This document shows, in pieces, positions 34,356 through 47,034 of a stretch of DNA of 64,000 nucleotides; position 1 is the first letter of the stretch; each line of letters starts with the position of its first letter. The stretch lies in the NCBI GenBank assembly GCA_021521415.1, contig JAIQDT010000190.1, positions 1,116,001 through 1,180,000 of the forward strand. The letters run 5' to 3'. The notes below the pieces were generated by a model, which worked only from the letters and a program-made list of their open reading frames with translations, searched no databases and was not told the origin of the DNA. The stretch comes from Bidens hawaiensis (Eukaryota; Streptophyta; Magnoliopsida; Asterales; Asteraceae). Position numbers and translations under genes: made by a program.

Positions 34356-37300
34356 CTAGCTAAGGCGTCGGTTTTCTTGGCACTGCTCCTTGTCTTCTTT
34401 TTGGTCACCCTGTCTATCGTTGTGTACTTTGCATTTGCCTTCTTTCCAGCTCTGTCTGGTTCTTTTGAGGATGGGAGTGGTGGTAGCTGGAATAACAGAA
34501 TATGAAAAACAAATATGTATATTTAATGTAATATTTTGTAATTGAATAGAACAAAATAGTAGGCCTGCAAACGAACCGAACGTTCGTTTAACTGTTCGTG
34601 AACCTTTCGGCGGGAAGTTCATTTATGCTCGTTTATCTTTGTTCAATTACGTTAGTTTAGATTATAAACAAACGAACATAAATGTTCATTTTTTAAACTA
34701 AATGAAAATGAACATAGATATTTTTTCGGTTAAGTTAAAAGGGAACAAACCTCCTGGTCACATAAGATTAGGTGTTCTGGCCAAGCAACAAAAGTACCAA
34801 TTGCGTCGCCAACAGTTATAATTTCACATGCCTCACAAGGAATAATTGCTTGTTCCTCTATGGCTTTATCAATACTAACTTTATAGAAACCCTCAGGGAT
34901 TGCTTTTCCATGCAACTGTTGTGGAACCGGTGACCAATGAACAGTACCACGTGCCACCTTGTTACACTTGTCATGCACACACAAATGACACTCATACACA
35001 TATAAACAAGCATGTAAAATTAAGATGGCTTAGTTGAATTCAATATATAAGTACATACCCATGGATATGCCATGTTGGTGGGACATTAACAATGTTTCGC
35101 GCAGTACATACCTTTATTTCAGCTGGTGGCGAAGCTTCATCCGTAGATACATCAACTTTTCTTTTACGGCTTCTCCGTTTTACCTAAAAATAATTCAATG
35201 AATCAACTTATGGATGGAAATCAATCAACAATTAAAGGGAAAACTAAAATTTCCAAATACTAACTAATGGTTTTGTCGAGCCATTACTATCCGGAGTGTG
35301 GTGTAGTTGTGTTGATGTTTGGTCAACATTGTTCTCTACAGGCTTCATTGGTAATATAAAAGAAATTGGAATTGTTAGACTTATTAAGTTATAATATATA
35401 AAAACTGAAATTGCCAAATACTTATTGATGTCGCGCTATGGGGATCGACTACCGTTTAGTTAACATTTTTTTTTCCACGGACTTGGCCTGCAATTCGATA
35501 ATAGAAAATGAGCATACTCACATTGGAAACGAATTATAAAAAGTACTGAAATTGTCAAATACTTACTAATGTCGCGATATGGGGAGCGAGTACCGTTTCG
35601 ACAACTATTTATCCACAGACTGGGCCTACAATGAACTTATGCAAAATCAGCACACTCACATGGAAAGTTAATTATTAAAAAAAATCAGTCGAACTGTCAA
35701 ATGCTTACCTGAGTAGCGGATTCTTGTTGCACAGCCTCACCTGAGGTTAAGATGTTTTCCACAGAACTGGCCTACAAATCAATTTATTAGGTTATGGAAT
35801 ATGAAAAATCACATGGAAAGTTGTAATAAACAAAGAAACTGTCAGATACTTACTAGTGCTGGCATTTTATTTTGCCCCACAGCACTAGTACTTTGGTTAG
35901 AACCAACCTGATTGGGAACAAGATTTACCTACGAATTGTGACAAAAACAGTGCCAATTATGTATGTCGAGTGCATTAGTAAATATGTAGCATACATCACT
36001 TACTTGACTTGCCGACATTTGCGGAAACAATCCTTCGAGATGTCTGAACCTGGACTCAATTCTAACTGTTCCTTCTCACAGCTTGCTAGCATAGCATTCG
36101 TGGATTCAAGTAGAGACGTCAACCTGTTCACCACTTCATCTCTTTGCACCGCCTCATACTCAAGTTGGGCAATCCGTTGCTTAAACGAGCCTTTTACCCG
36201 ACTCACACCCCAATATTTACCTGCTGTCAATCCGTACCCAATCCCTTTTAAAAACCCACCTTTCTCTTTTCCAACAACTAAGGTGACGGCATCTGTGCAC
36301 GGTTCAAGTGTCAGGGCTCCGGAGGCGATCTGCTCCTCATGCTGAACCTACAAGAAAACAAATGTCAAACTGCCGATTCCTTACAAGCATAAAACGTCAT
36401 ATTTCATGAACTACCGTAAGTAAATAAACACTTTGTAAACGATTAGGTTAAAATATGTTATATATTTGTTCAAACGAGTCTATTACGCTTGTAACACGCT
36501 TAGGTACAAAAACATATATAAATATTATAATACGCTAGTAACACGCTTATGTATCCACATCAAGTGTTGAGACAAGTTAGGCATACTCAAGTTTGTTTGA
36601 CACCAATATAAGGCAATGAATTGACTTTAACACGATTTAAAAAGTTTAATACTAAAACATACTAATTTGGTTGCCACGATTTCGACAACAACAATCTTGT
36701 ATGCACTATCTTTGTCCTCCCTTGCTTTCATCCAAATTAATGCACGGACGGGGATCTCATCCGGTTCAATTTCCTTCTTTTTGACCTTGTAAAATATTCA
36801 AGAGAAAGCAGCTGACGGTCATGCATTAGACATATAACCAACAAATCATTGAATTAGAGAGAAAGCAGCTGACGGTGATTACCAGTTTCTCTCAAAGGTA
36901 GGTATAACCCCCTCATCCCATGTGATGATCGAAAACATTTTTTTCTCGAGCTCCCTTTGATGAAGCCGATTTTTTATTCAACCACACATTATAATCATTT
37001 CATTATATTTAAATAAAAACATAAACCATATATATTCGATCAATCTACACTTGCAGAGTAGAGGATTTATACCTGAAACTGCTCTGCTTGTGTGTACTAA
37101 ACGAAGCTATCCCAGTCTTCTTGCCTGATCGTCGTCCTATGTCCCTTGGGTATCGCCTTCAGCTTCAGAGGTTTACTGATGTTCGGCATAATGTATTTGG
37201 CATACATTTTTCTTCGGAAATCCCGAAGAAGGTGTCCGAGCCGATTCATCACAGAAGGCCTGTGACACGCCTCAATCTCAAAATATTTCTGCATAATATA

Positions 37301-37934
37301 ATATAGTAAAGGTAAATTACTTCTTAAAATATAAAATGCTCAAATAAAAATAAAGAATAACCGTTATTTGTTCCCATGGTTTATCTCTAAGCTCCTTTGT
37401 GACCTCCATCCAACTTAAATGTCTCAAGCCAACTATTTCCCTTACAACATCCCCTAAAAAGCTTGCAAACTTTGATCTGGTTTGGCCAGTGAACCTACCC
37501 AGATTATCAAACTCCACTACCAGTCTGACACCTCCAGATTTTGCATAATCGGTACGTAGCTTAGGTAAATTCATCAACCCCCTTGTAGGTTTTTTCGTAG
37601 TAGCAAAACTGTTGATGGGTTCGATAGCCATCTTCGCTATATCATCGTCTCCTTGACCCTCGTCGTCGTTGGCTTCATCGCTGGAGTAGCCTACAGTGTC
37701 GTCTGATTGAGCGTCGTCGTCGTCGTTGGCTTCCTCATCGGAGTATAAAACATGTTCTTCTTCGATTCTTTCATCTATAAGCTTCATCTTCGATTGTTTT
37801 TTATACGAGTAGTCTTCAGTGTCGTTTGATTTGTTGAGTGTTAAATAATCTGGAGTTTTTGAATATTTGGACCCAATTTGGAGGTTTTTGAGTTTTGTCT
37901 CCCTTCTAATTAAGAACCAATAGATTATTGGCAT
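34356..37934 (-). pseudogene. CACTA TnpA-like gene (plant transposase, Ptta/En/Spm type), many exons
   Basis: Minus strand, ending close to the CACTA terminus. The first large exon (to about 37370) has an acidic repeat (SDEEANDDDDAQSDDTV), then LVVEFDNLGRFTGQTRSKFA, FLGDVVREIVGLRHLSWMEV. Next are exons with EACHRPSVMNRLGHLLRDF and RRKMYAKYIM (37294-37097), WDEGVIPTFE (about 36950-36890), PVRALIWMKAR (36800-36660), DAVTLVVGKEKGGFLKGIGY with a coiled coil (36345-36000), small TP/S/Q-rich exons (35940-35100), and ARGTVHWSPVPQQLHG with VGDAIGTFVAWPEHLIL (34999-34740). This order matches Transposase_24 proteins, which bind CACTA subterminal repeats. A K/R-rich last exon may run to 34356. In-frame stops occur in the small exons. 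Splice sites were judged by eye. Confidence 0.78.
34560..34740. repeat. Possible hAT-type MITE remnant
   Basis: Starts GCAAACGAACCGAACGTTCG and is full of GTTCGT, AACGAAC and AAATGAACAT words, a common plant repeat of likely hAT origin. It sits in an intron or 3' part of the TnpA-like gene. The second end is unclear. Confidence 0.35.
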
Positions 37935-38125
37935 CTATAAGCTTCATCTTCGATTGTGTCGTCTGATTAATTTGTGGAGTGGAAAATTTTTTTAATAATT
38001 TGGAGTGTAATTTGATTTTTGGAGTGTTAAATGTAATTTGTTGTTTTTGAATATTTGGAGCCAATATTTTGGAGCCTTTTGAGTTTTACCTCCCTTTTAA
38101 TTAAGAACCAATAGATTATTGGCAT
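37775..38125. repeat. ~190-bp tandem duplication at the 5' end of the TnpA-like gene
   Basis: CTATAAGCTTCATCTTCGAT occurs at about 37774 and 37933. TTAAGAACCAATAGATTATT and GGCAT occur at about 37912 and 38105, after matching TTTGAATATTTGGA blocks. The duplicated part holds the first coding exon's start and its upstream flank. Confidence 0.8.
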
Positions 38126-38149
38126 AGTTTTTAATTTAAATTAAAGGGG

Positions 38150-38320
38150 ATAAGCGTGTTACTAGCGTATTAGGATATTTATATATGTTTATGTACATTA
38201 GCGTGTTACAAGAGTAATAGTGTTTTTTAAAAAAGTGTTTTTTGTTTTATTTTAGATTTAACAAAGTGTTGTTTACGATTTAATAAGCGTATCACAAGCG
38301 TTTTTAACAAAGTGTTTTTT
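38150..38320. repeat. CACTA-internal repeat, inverted relative to 47035-47155
   Basis: Read inverted, it matches 47035-47155 through AAATCGTAAACAACACTTTG, CTTGTAACACGCTAATGTAC, ACATATATAAATATCCTAAT and ACGCTAGTAACACGCTT. A shorter third copy is at about 36481-36560 on plus. Confidence 0.85.
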
Positions 38321-38664
38321 GTTTTTATGATTTGTTTTAAGATACTCCATAATTACCATTCATTAAAAGTTTTCATACAAAATGCACCATTACAATACAT
38401 CCCATGAAACAAAATAAGAGAGAAACAAAAGAAAAGTCAACAACAAAATAGATGTTACAAGAAACTATAAAAGTAAAGCATTTAAAAGTTAACCAACCAA
38501 CATTCAGAACAATAAACTAAAATATGTATCAATACAACCATCTAAACATGAAAATAACAAATGTTTCGAAAATCACAAATGTCACCAAATCACAAACGTT
38601 TCCCAAAGTCACCAAATCATAAATGTTCCAAAAATCACCAAACACAACGCGCATTCTTGCACTA

Positions 38665-39927
38665 ATCAACTTTTGAAACTAACAAAGTACCTTCATTGAT
38701 GTCATATTCAAATCTGCACTTATCACCAATCTGTAATTCATTTTCCTCCTTGAAAATTTTCCATTTTGGTAAATAATATCTGAATTTCAGTTCCGACACT
38801 TCACCATGAAATTTCATTTTTTTAACGACCTTCGGGATTGACCAAAGTGATTAGCATTCCATCATAGGCATCAATCTTGGTAGCAATGTGACACGGAAGA
38901 CGTTGTGAAATGCAAATTTCAAATATATTATAAAGTTGAGATGATATTGTTAAAATTTAAACGAATATACTTGTAAATAAAAAGGAAACTTAAAAATTCA
39001 ATTTACCAATTTTTTGGTGACGTTCATGTGGAAGAAGATTTTAGAGTCATCATTTTGCTCATCAAGATGAATTGGGTTTTGGGAGGAGCTACCTTGATTG
39101 CTTAATTGATAGTTGAGAAATAACTGATTTGGACCAGGAAGGAAAAATTCTACGCCATCTTCATGAAAGAAATTAATATGAAATGTAATATCTGATATGA
39201 TTTGAAACACAACAAACGAACCACCTTTCAAGTTGGTTTGTTTAAAAACCTCAATCCATCCATCCTCTAGCCTACAACCCATTCCATCCCAAAGACATGA
39301 AACTTTAAACATAAATCTATTTGGGGCAATAAGCTCGAAAAGAAAATTCATGCAATTTTCACCAAATTCTTGAATCACGTACCACTCAGGGAAATCCTGT
39401 TAAACATGTTAATTAAAAGACATTTGAATTTGGAAACACTCATTAAAAACAGATTTTAAAACTTACCAAGTAATGGAGGTGTCGGTTTCTGACTAGAATA
39501 CATATCTTAGTACCGGATTGATCATTTACGTTTCTTTTGAAAGTAAACATATTCAACATAGATGCTGACTTAAGCTCAAAAACAACATATGTTCCAGCTT
39601 CTATACAACATTATCTGATTAATTCAGTCCAACAGGTTCCAAAATAAAAGTCATCAAGTACTTTGATTATAACTACTGAAACGTTCTACTAATTTGATCA
39701 TAAATCAAACAACAGCCGGTATTCGATTTCATGTCAGCAAACATTGGTCGAACAACTTTAGAAATGAGCTATAAGTAACACAAAAAATGTTCTTAGAATG
39801 TATATGTTGCAAAACTGTAAAATGTTTCATAAAAAAAATTAACTAGAAAACATTAACATACCATCCTACTCATGGAATCGATGTCAATATCAACCAGAAA
39901 CTTAACTCCATTACTGAGACGTGGCAT
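38665..39927 (-). pseudogene. Multi-B3 (REM-like) DNA-binding protein, broken
   Basis: Minus strand. Exon 1 starts at ATG 39925-39927 (MPRLSNGVKFLVDIDID) and ends at a GT donor at 39861. The next exon has a stop or two, then CWTELIR and AGTYVVFELKS with FTFKRN, the C-terminal half of a B3 domain. The third exon (39398-38998) reads DFPEWYVIQEFGENC, FMFKVSCLWDGM, EDGWIEVFKQTNLKGGSFVV and FHINFF, a second B3-like domain, then a linker. The last exon (about 38925-38665) reads LPCHIATKIDAYDGMLITLV, a frameshift in an A-run near 38824, then KKMKFHGEVSELKFRYYLPK and ENELQIGDKCRFEYD, a third B3. B3 domains bind DNA in plant transcription factors such as the REM group. It lies between two CACTA genes, so it may be captured cargo. 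Confidence 0.7.
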
Positions 39928-41560
39928 TTTTATGTCAGACGAGTCTGTATGTTCTTACCAGGATAAGCGATGTCTACGAATTACAATAAATACGAATTAC
40001 AAATATTCTTACCGTAAAGCGAAGTTAGAAGTCGATTTAGGGTTTTGAAGTTAGGAAATGGGTTTTATCATTGAGATTGGTTTGAATTTTTTTTTATTTT
40101 TTTCTACATATTTAATTATATATATTTTGGTTTTTGTTTTATAACTTATTATATTTAACTTTTTAAAAAATATAGTATAAAAACATAGTCTAACTTTTAG
40201 TTTTGTTTTACTAACATTCCCGTATAAATTTCGTTAAAAGTTGAGTTCGTTTAATAAATCATTTTTTTTAAATAAATTTAAAATTTTATCCATTATTGAA
40301 CTATCTTATCTTAACCATTAGTAAGGTTTTCTGGATAAAATTTACAACTTCGTAATACAAAAGCTCATAACATTCTAGTGTTATCATTATCATAATGAAT
40401 AAGTATGTAGTTTTGTATCATTATCATCTTCTAGGTTATCATCATCACCATATGTGTTATGATGATGATCATAATCATAAAATTATCATCATTATCATGT
40501 ATTATAGTGGTTATCATCATCATAATCATCGACCACCGTCACCATGAAACAGCATCATCATCAGACGTGCGGGTAATCAACGTGGTCATTGTATAGGCTA
40601 TCGTAGTCGGCGTTGATCATACGGGTAACATATATCTCGTTATCACTGTCATCATCATCGCCAACAACATCATCATCATCATCAGCATCATCATTAACCT
40701 ATTGCCATGTACGGGATGTAGTCAGCATCGTATGGGTTATCGTAAACAAAACGCCCAATATTAGTGATCGCTGTCGGCACCATCTTATGAATTGTTGTCG
40801 TCATCAAACGACATCGATGTACATATAATTGATCATCATCATAGACATCATGCTCATCATACGAGCTACAGTCCCCATAGTATGGGTTGGCGTAAGTATT
40901 CCGTACCATATAGGCTAGCAGCATCATTATGATAACCACCACTAACCCAGGTTGTTATATCCATGTATTCATGTGGGTATCATTATATTAACATCGTCGT
41001 CGTCATAATTGGCCAATCATCATCTCATGGATTACATATCTGCAATTATACTACACACCACCTAATGCCACCATCCACCGCCCACATTCGCGACAACTAC
41101 CTCCAGCACCAACCACTAACCACACACAACCACCCACCACACCTCCGCCGCCACCACCACCCACCACACCTCCGCCACCACCACCACCACCAACCACACC
41201 ACCACCACCCACCATCACCACCACCGACCTCCGCCACCACCACCCACTACCCACCACCACCACCACCACCCACTAATATTATAAATATATTATACCCACC
41301 CACCACCACCAGCCACTACCCACCAACACCACCACCCACCCACCACCACCGACCTCCGTCGCCGCCACCACCACTGACCTTCGCCACCACCACCCACTAC
41401 CCACCACCACCACCCACCACCACACATCCGCCACCACGAACCACCACACCTTCGCTACCGTCCACCACCATCATGACCACCTGAACCCACCACTGCCCAC
41501 TAATATTATATATATTTATATTTATATATATATACATATACATATACACCATACGATTAA
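39928..41560. repeat. Noncoding stretch with (ATC)n and (CCA)n low-complexity repeats
   Basis: 40375-40700 is an imperfect ATC/CAT repeat. 41080-41495 is a CCACCACC-type repeat, with a long but purely repeat-driven reading frame. TA repeats follow at 41505-41550. I see no gene. Confidence 0.85.
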
Positions 41561-42241
41561 AATTTAAAAGCACGCGCCTTCTTTTAAATAATTACCCTAA
41601 CTCATCTACTTCCCTAAATTTAACCTCGTAAGTCAATATTCCTTAAAACCAATGACGATTCGTTTCTAGTGTGAAGCACAAGCACAACCACAAGCCCGAG
41701 TGGTTTAATTATTCTAGAACGGAACAAAAATGAAGAACCCTAACTCATCTACTTCTGGAACGGAACCAAGGACGAAGTACAAGCACGATAAGTCTCAGAA
41801 TAAAGATGGAATAGGTGTTAATTTGGGATTTTTAGCGTTTTAGGTTTAATTAATCTTAAAATGTAAGTATTTGTTTAAATCTTCTTATGTATTAAAGCGT
41901 TTTATAAGTGTGTTGTTGCTGTAATACATATCTTTGTTTTTTTAAAATCTATGTATAATATTAAAGCATGTTCTAAGCGTATGCTAAGCGTGTTATGGCT
42001 TTGGTATGAGAATTATCAATGTGATGTTAGATAAGAGTTTTCTGTTTCCTTGTGATTCGTGTTGTTATCCCCTACCCCCATGTTTTATTGTATGTATGTG
42101 ATTCAGTTATCGAAAAAAACAAGACTGATAAAGCTAAGCATCTAAACTAGAAGAGAGATTAAAGGAAGATTAAAAAAGTTTCTCCGATGGGGAAAAAAAC
42201 ATGTTGCGGAAGCAAACTCTGATTCAGACCTTTACACAAAA
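41561..42241. other. Upstream flank of the Ulp1-like gene
   Basis: Noncoding. Several AAGCGT / GCGTGTTA words near 41880-41990 resemble those of the CACTA-internal repeats. No promoter element is distinct enough to call. Confidence 0.4.
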
Positions 42242-45200
42242 ATGGATAGGTTGTTGTTAAAGCGGAAAGAGGTGGAACACAGAACCTCTAGCCCGGACTT
42301 TCAGCGTCCGAAAGAGAAAGCCATTAAAGAAAAGAAGCCAACCGAGAGGGGAAAACCTTTTGTTGAATTTGCAGACAAAAAATTGAAGAATAGGGGTGCA
42401 CCTATTAATATTGTTGATGTAGTGAAGGCAATGACCACTGCCCAAATACCTTGTGTAGAAGAAATGGGTTTCAGGTCAATGTTAAGACTTCAAGTAACCC
42501 AAACTCCAACAACTTTGGGATATTGGTTGCTTATGAACTATAATAACCGTTTAAATGAATTGAACATTGGGAGCGGTGTTATTAAGATAGCACCACCAAA
42601 AGTACATGAAGTGTTGTAATACCAATGGGTAAGATTCCTGTTTTAGACAAGAGTAGACCAAGATTGGGGGAAGATGTTACTACAGATTTGTTCGAAAATC
42701 AATTCCCGACAAATTCAAGAATAAGTATAAAGCATGTGAAAGACAAATTGGCCGCGGATCAAGGAGTTGGTGAACTATTTAATATTAATTTTCTTGTGCT
42801 GTTCAACACCTGTATAGGATTTGTGACAAAATCAACAATAGTCAATCAACGATTCATCGCCGCAATTAATAAAACCTCAGATATTCCAAATATGTACTGG
42901 TGCAGCTATGTTATTGAAAACTTGAAAATGACAAAGGAAGAATGGAGAGATATCAACAGTCAATACAACGGTCCGATCACCTTCCTTGTGATGCTTTACA
43001 CGCATGAATACATAACAACAACTACTCTTAATAAGAATGGAGAAATATGGTCCATTTGGGACTCCCGTCACAACGCCTGCAGTCAAATACATAACAACAA
43101 CTACTCTTAATAAGATGGAAAAGTACTTGGAGAATAATGGTCCTCCCTTAGAAGAAGATGCGAATGAGGTTGCTGCTGCTGCTGTGACATTTAGTGTTGA
43201 TGGGAAGGGGATTGATGCGGCTGATGCTGCTCCTGCTACTATGACCGTTAGTGCCATTGGGAAGGGACTTGATGAGACTGTTGATACTGCTGTAGTGACA
43301 GTTAGTCTGCCGGGAAGGGACTTGATAAGACTACTGCTACAGCTGCTGCTGCTACTGCTGCTGTGACAGTTAGTGCTGCCAATAAGCCTGGAGTTGAAGA
43401 AAACACTGCAGCTGAGGAGAAACAAGAACATGGTAAGAAACTTGTTATTTTCTTCTAAAAAACTCTCATATCTCTTATCTCTATATGTATTTTATGTAAT
43501 GCAACGTTTAAATAACAACACTATATGTAATTAAAAACAGATGGTCAAAGTGCATCTGAAACAGATAATGTCATCAAACAACTGAACAAGATTTGGATGA
43601 TTATGTAAGCGATTATTCACCTTTAAGTTTGCAAAAGCCTATCGTGCTTTTTGACTATTATTTAACTCCATTTCAACTGGCTAGGATAAATTGAAAATGT
43701 TTTTGAATAAACAATAACTATATTTTCTTTTTACAGCCTTGGAATAAGGCAATGGATAAAAAGTTGAAGAAATTTGATAAAATTTGGTCAGAGATCAAAG
43801 TGTTGGTCCGTCAAGGAAAGGATAGACATCCATTAAATCACAATATCTTTGGTAGATGTTGTGAATGGGAAAACAGATTCAATAATAATGTGGTCCCTAA
43901 AACACAAGATTCAGATGTCGGTGTTGGTGGTCTAGTGGCTGCTCTAAAAGGTATTTGGGCTAAATTAATTATAAGTATAATTAAAATGCTCATAAAACGC
44001 TTATGCTGTTATTTTAAACTTATTACATCTGTGTGATGCAGTTGATTCAGATGTTGGTGTTGGTGGTCCAGTGGCTGCTCAAAAAGGTATATGTACCAGC
44101 TTAATTATAATCACAGTTGAACACATTACATCTTTGGCTGTCGTAAAAAATTATGCAGGTGATGCATGTCAAGAAAACAATGTCTCATGCACAGATATTG
44201 ATAAAGTTGTTAATACAGTGGTTGAGTGGACAAAAGAGGGTATTTAATTATAAATAAAAACCAAAGGGGTTGAAGATATTTAATTATAGTTACAATTATT
44301 TTCAGTCAAATTTAAAATGAGTTGTTTTATGTTTAACAGTTGACACCGGATTGTCAACAATTAAATCTCCATATCTTCTGAGAGAGGTTGATGTATCCAC
44401 TAGTTTCATAGAAGATGAAGGCATAATTTCAGAGTATATATTTTTTTGTATTGAAGACATTTGGGAGGAGGTCTAAAAGTCCACTCACACAAAATCTTTC
44501 AAGGTGATCTTTGAAAGCTACTGTCCTGGCATTTATATAACCACCAATGCAATAGATTCATTCATTGAACTAATGAACTATGAAGAAAAGAAAAAATTTG
44601 TAGCATCCCCGTTCAGATTCTTTGCTTCAAGCACTGTGTCGGTACAAATTAATCTATTTTGTTTGTACTATTAGAAAACGCTCAATAAACGCTATAATCA
44701 TCTGCATTTTAATTATTATACAGACAAGTGACCATTATGTTGAGTCAAGGGGTTACATAGACAAAGAAAGACTGGATGTGTTTTCAGACAACATCGAAAA
44801 ACAAATGGCTATTTTTGGAATTCTATCACTCAAGGAGGTTGCTATAGTGTCCGTGCCAATTCTACAACACGGTCATTTCTTTGTGGTTACCTTCAATCTT
44901 CAAACAGGAGTGATAGAATTACTTGACAACAATGTAAATCAAGAAATACCAGCGGATGCAAGGTTTAAAAGCTTAGAAGACAAATAAAAAGCAATTAGAG
45001 AGAATTTTGAAGAAAGGTACGGAAAGACTCCTGATATATACTGGTAAACATATATACCTTTAACCCAAAAAACATACATACCTGTTATAAAAATTGTCAA
45101 AATACTTAAATTTCTTTCTATTTTTTTAGAGAAACGTCTTTTTCATGTATCTTAAAACAATCAAACACCCCATTACTCCGCAAATCCAAGTAGCAACAAT

Positions 45201-45510
45201 CAATAGATTGAAGATGACATGGAGAACAATAAGTAATGGAATAGATTGTGGTATTTTTGCTATGAGACACATGGAGAGATATGATGGGAAGAGACCATGG
45301 GGGTGTAATTTCAAAAAGGAAGGCCGTAAACAACAAAAACAACTACAATGGTTGAGGTCAAAGTATTTGTGCAAAATCCTCCTCTCGGATGTAAACCAAC
45401 ACAGAAATAATCTTATCACGAAAGCACTGCTATTCCATGAAAATGATGACACTCATTTAACCGGAGAAGAGTTGATTGCTGAACTTAAGAAAAGGCAACA
45501 ACAAATTTGA
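42242..45510 (+). pseudogene. Ulp1/C48 SUMO-protease-like gene of the transposon-carried type, broken
   Basis: Plus strand. The N-terminal part (from ATG 42242) has VVKAMTTAQIPCVEEMGFRS, TPTTLGYWLLMNY, a 1-base loss near 42615, then MGKIPVLDKSRPRLGED, LFNINFLVLFNTCIGF and NMYWCSYVIENL, a layout I know from plant transposon-borne Ulp1 proteins. A repetitive alanine/threonine/valine linker (43160-43430) and several small exons follow. The catalytic part has VAIVSVPILQHGHFFVVTF (His), GVIELLDNN (Asp), an in-frame TAA at about 44985, an intron with GT 45044 and AG 45129, then WRTISNGIDCGIFAMRHMER (Cys, in the usual DCGIF motif) and a C-terminal helix ending at 45510. Ulp1 enzymes process SUMO in the nucleus. 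Such genes are often carried by MULE and CACTA elements. Frameshifts and stops suggest it is inactive. Confidence 0.82.
43007..43115 (+). repeat. 30-bp direct repeat inside the Ulp1-like gene
   Basis: The 30-bp sequence containing AACAACAACTACTCTTAATA occurs at 43007-43036 and 43086-43115, 79 bp apart, and shifts the reading frame downstream. Confidence 0.9.
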
Positions 45511-45790
45511 ATGATTTCAAAACTGACTGCTATGTACTTTAAGATACTTGTTATGATATGGACTTATGGAGATCTCTAGTCTTCTGTTACCAGTTTGCAA
45601 TTAACTTTAAGATAATAGTTACATGTTGAATCAATGTTTTAACACAAACATAAAAATTTTATTATTACCAAAACACAAATATAAACACACCATCACAAAT
45701 ATACAAATTTTATTATTACTAATCTCTGAGTGACACACATATAAACAAACCATCACTACATCATAAACACTCATGAAACACCATCACATA
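45511..45790. other. 3' flank of Ulp1-like gene
   Basis: Noncoding, with small repeated words (ACACACCATCAC, ACTAATCTCTGAGT, each twice). Confidence 0.5.
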
Positions 45791-46118
45791 CTAATCTCTG
45801 AGTAACATAAGAAACTTCAACTTCAATTCCATTGAGCAATTTAGTTCAAGAATTTCCTTGCCCAAAAGTTTTAACTGGTCAAGCTCTCTCTGTCCTACAT
45901 CAACCATAAACAAAACAGCAAGACCTCGGATAGTACTAGTGGTCATTCGAGTAAGAACTTTTGCAATGACATCCCTAGCATCCAAGTTGTTGCTAGTCTT
46001 TACAAATTCTTCAGTAAGAGTTTCCCAACAAGCTTTATCTGCGTCTTTGTCCTCAATTTGCCTCCTGAGTACATCCTTGTGGGCTGTGGATGATGACGAG
46101 CAATCCCTTATTAACTAA
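45791..46118 (-). CDS. Hypothetical helical protein, possibly partial
   Basis: Minus strand, an open frame from about 46118 to a stop at 45791 without internal stops. It has no ATG at the left end unless the start is inside (ATG at 45985). The peptide looks all-helical: DVLRRQIEDKDADKACWETL, DARDVIAKVLTRMTTSTI, VDVGQRELDQLKLLGKEI. I do not recognise it. It lies tail-to-tail with the Ulp1-like gene and may be another passenger ORF or an exon whose partners lie further right. Confidence 0.3.
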
Positions 46119-46196
46119 AAAAATAATTTAAAATTATGTAGGTATATGAGTTTCACAAATGTGGTGTAGGTACATATAACCAAAAGGGCTCACAGA

Positions 46197-46292
46197 CAAA
46201 ACAAAAGGGTGTCCCACGCTTGGGAAACGCTTACGGACGAATAGTAACTCTGTAATAAAAAAACAAAAGGATGTCCCACGCTTGGGAAACGC
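46197..46292. repeat. ~63-bp direct repeat
   Basis: GTGTCCCACGCTTGGGAAAC and ATGTCCCACGCTTGGGAAAC occur about 63 bp apart, each after AAACAAAAGG. Confidence 0.85.
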
Positions 46293-46600
46293 ACAAACTT
46301 GTCTCCTGTGTTTTTGTTTAGACTAGAGATTACTTGTATTTATATCACTTGTCAGAATTAATTTGGGGAATTGATCACAATTATACTCACTAGTCAATAA
46401 TCTTGGAAAAATATTTTTGGTAATGATAGCCTATATTAAAGTTAAGCTATATCTTTCTAGATCTTACTACAAATCAAACATAACTACATTAAATTAGTGG
46501 CTCAACTACTGAAAATTTAATTTTAGGTCTATATATTTGTTATTCAATCATACTAACAGTTTCAAAAAGATAATTAAAATGTATTCTTCTGAATAAAACC

Positions 46601-46909
46601 GTGAAGAACATGGTGAAAGCAAGGACGAATCTTGAGAAAGAGAAAGACGACACTTTGTTGATGACAATTGAAGAGATTAGGGCTAGACTCACATTTGAAA
46701 AATCAAAGACCCTCAACTCATGTAAACTCATGTTGTTTGAACTAGGCACTGAGTTTAAGGCAAATGCTGTTGATTATCTGAAACAACAGTCTGCGTGCTA
46801 CGACTCAATGTGTGGGACTCTACATGTGTTTAAAGGAGCTAGGGAAGGATATTATGGACAGGGAGGAGTGATGGTGATGTTAGCTTCTCTCTTTTTGGTT
46901 TTTTTGTGA
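46601..46909 (+). CDS. Hypothetical small helical protein with C-terminal hydrophobic segment
   Basis: Plus strand, 102 codons from ATG 46601. A charged helical part (KARTNLEKEKDDTLLMTIEE, IRARLTFEKSKTL) is followed by FELGTEFKANAVDYLKQQ and a hydrophobic end (VMVMLASLFLVFL) that could be a membrane anchor. A frame-related start upstream near 46580 is possible. I do not recognise the family. It lies between the Ulp1-like gene and the GRF zinc-finger gene, all within the putative CACTA element. Confidence 0.35.
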   Translation: MKNMVKARTNLEKEKDDTLLMTIEEIRARLTFEKSKTLNSCKLMLFELGTEFKANAVDYLKQQSACYDSMCGTLHVFKGAREGYYGQGGVMVMLASLFLVFL

Positions 46910-47034
46910 TGTATTGTAATTAATGGTACTTTTTGTATGGCATCTTTTGATGAATGGTAAATATGGATTATCTTAAAATGCTTTCTTAACACGTTTTATG
47001 GATCATCTAATGGCTATCTCTTTCTTTGTTAAAA

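Noticed and set aside
40963..41484. Long proline/histidine-rich reading frame, and a glycine-rich frame on the other strand
   Set aside because: Both arise from the CCACCACC low-complexity repeat; no domain, no gene structure.
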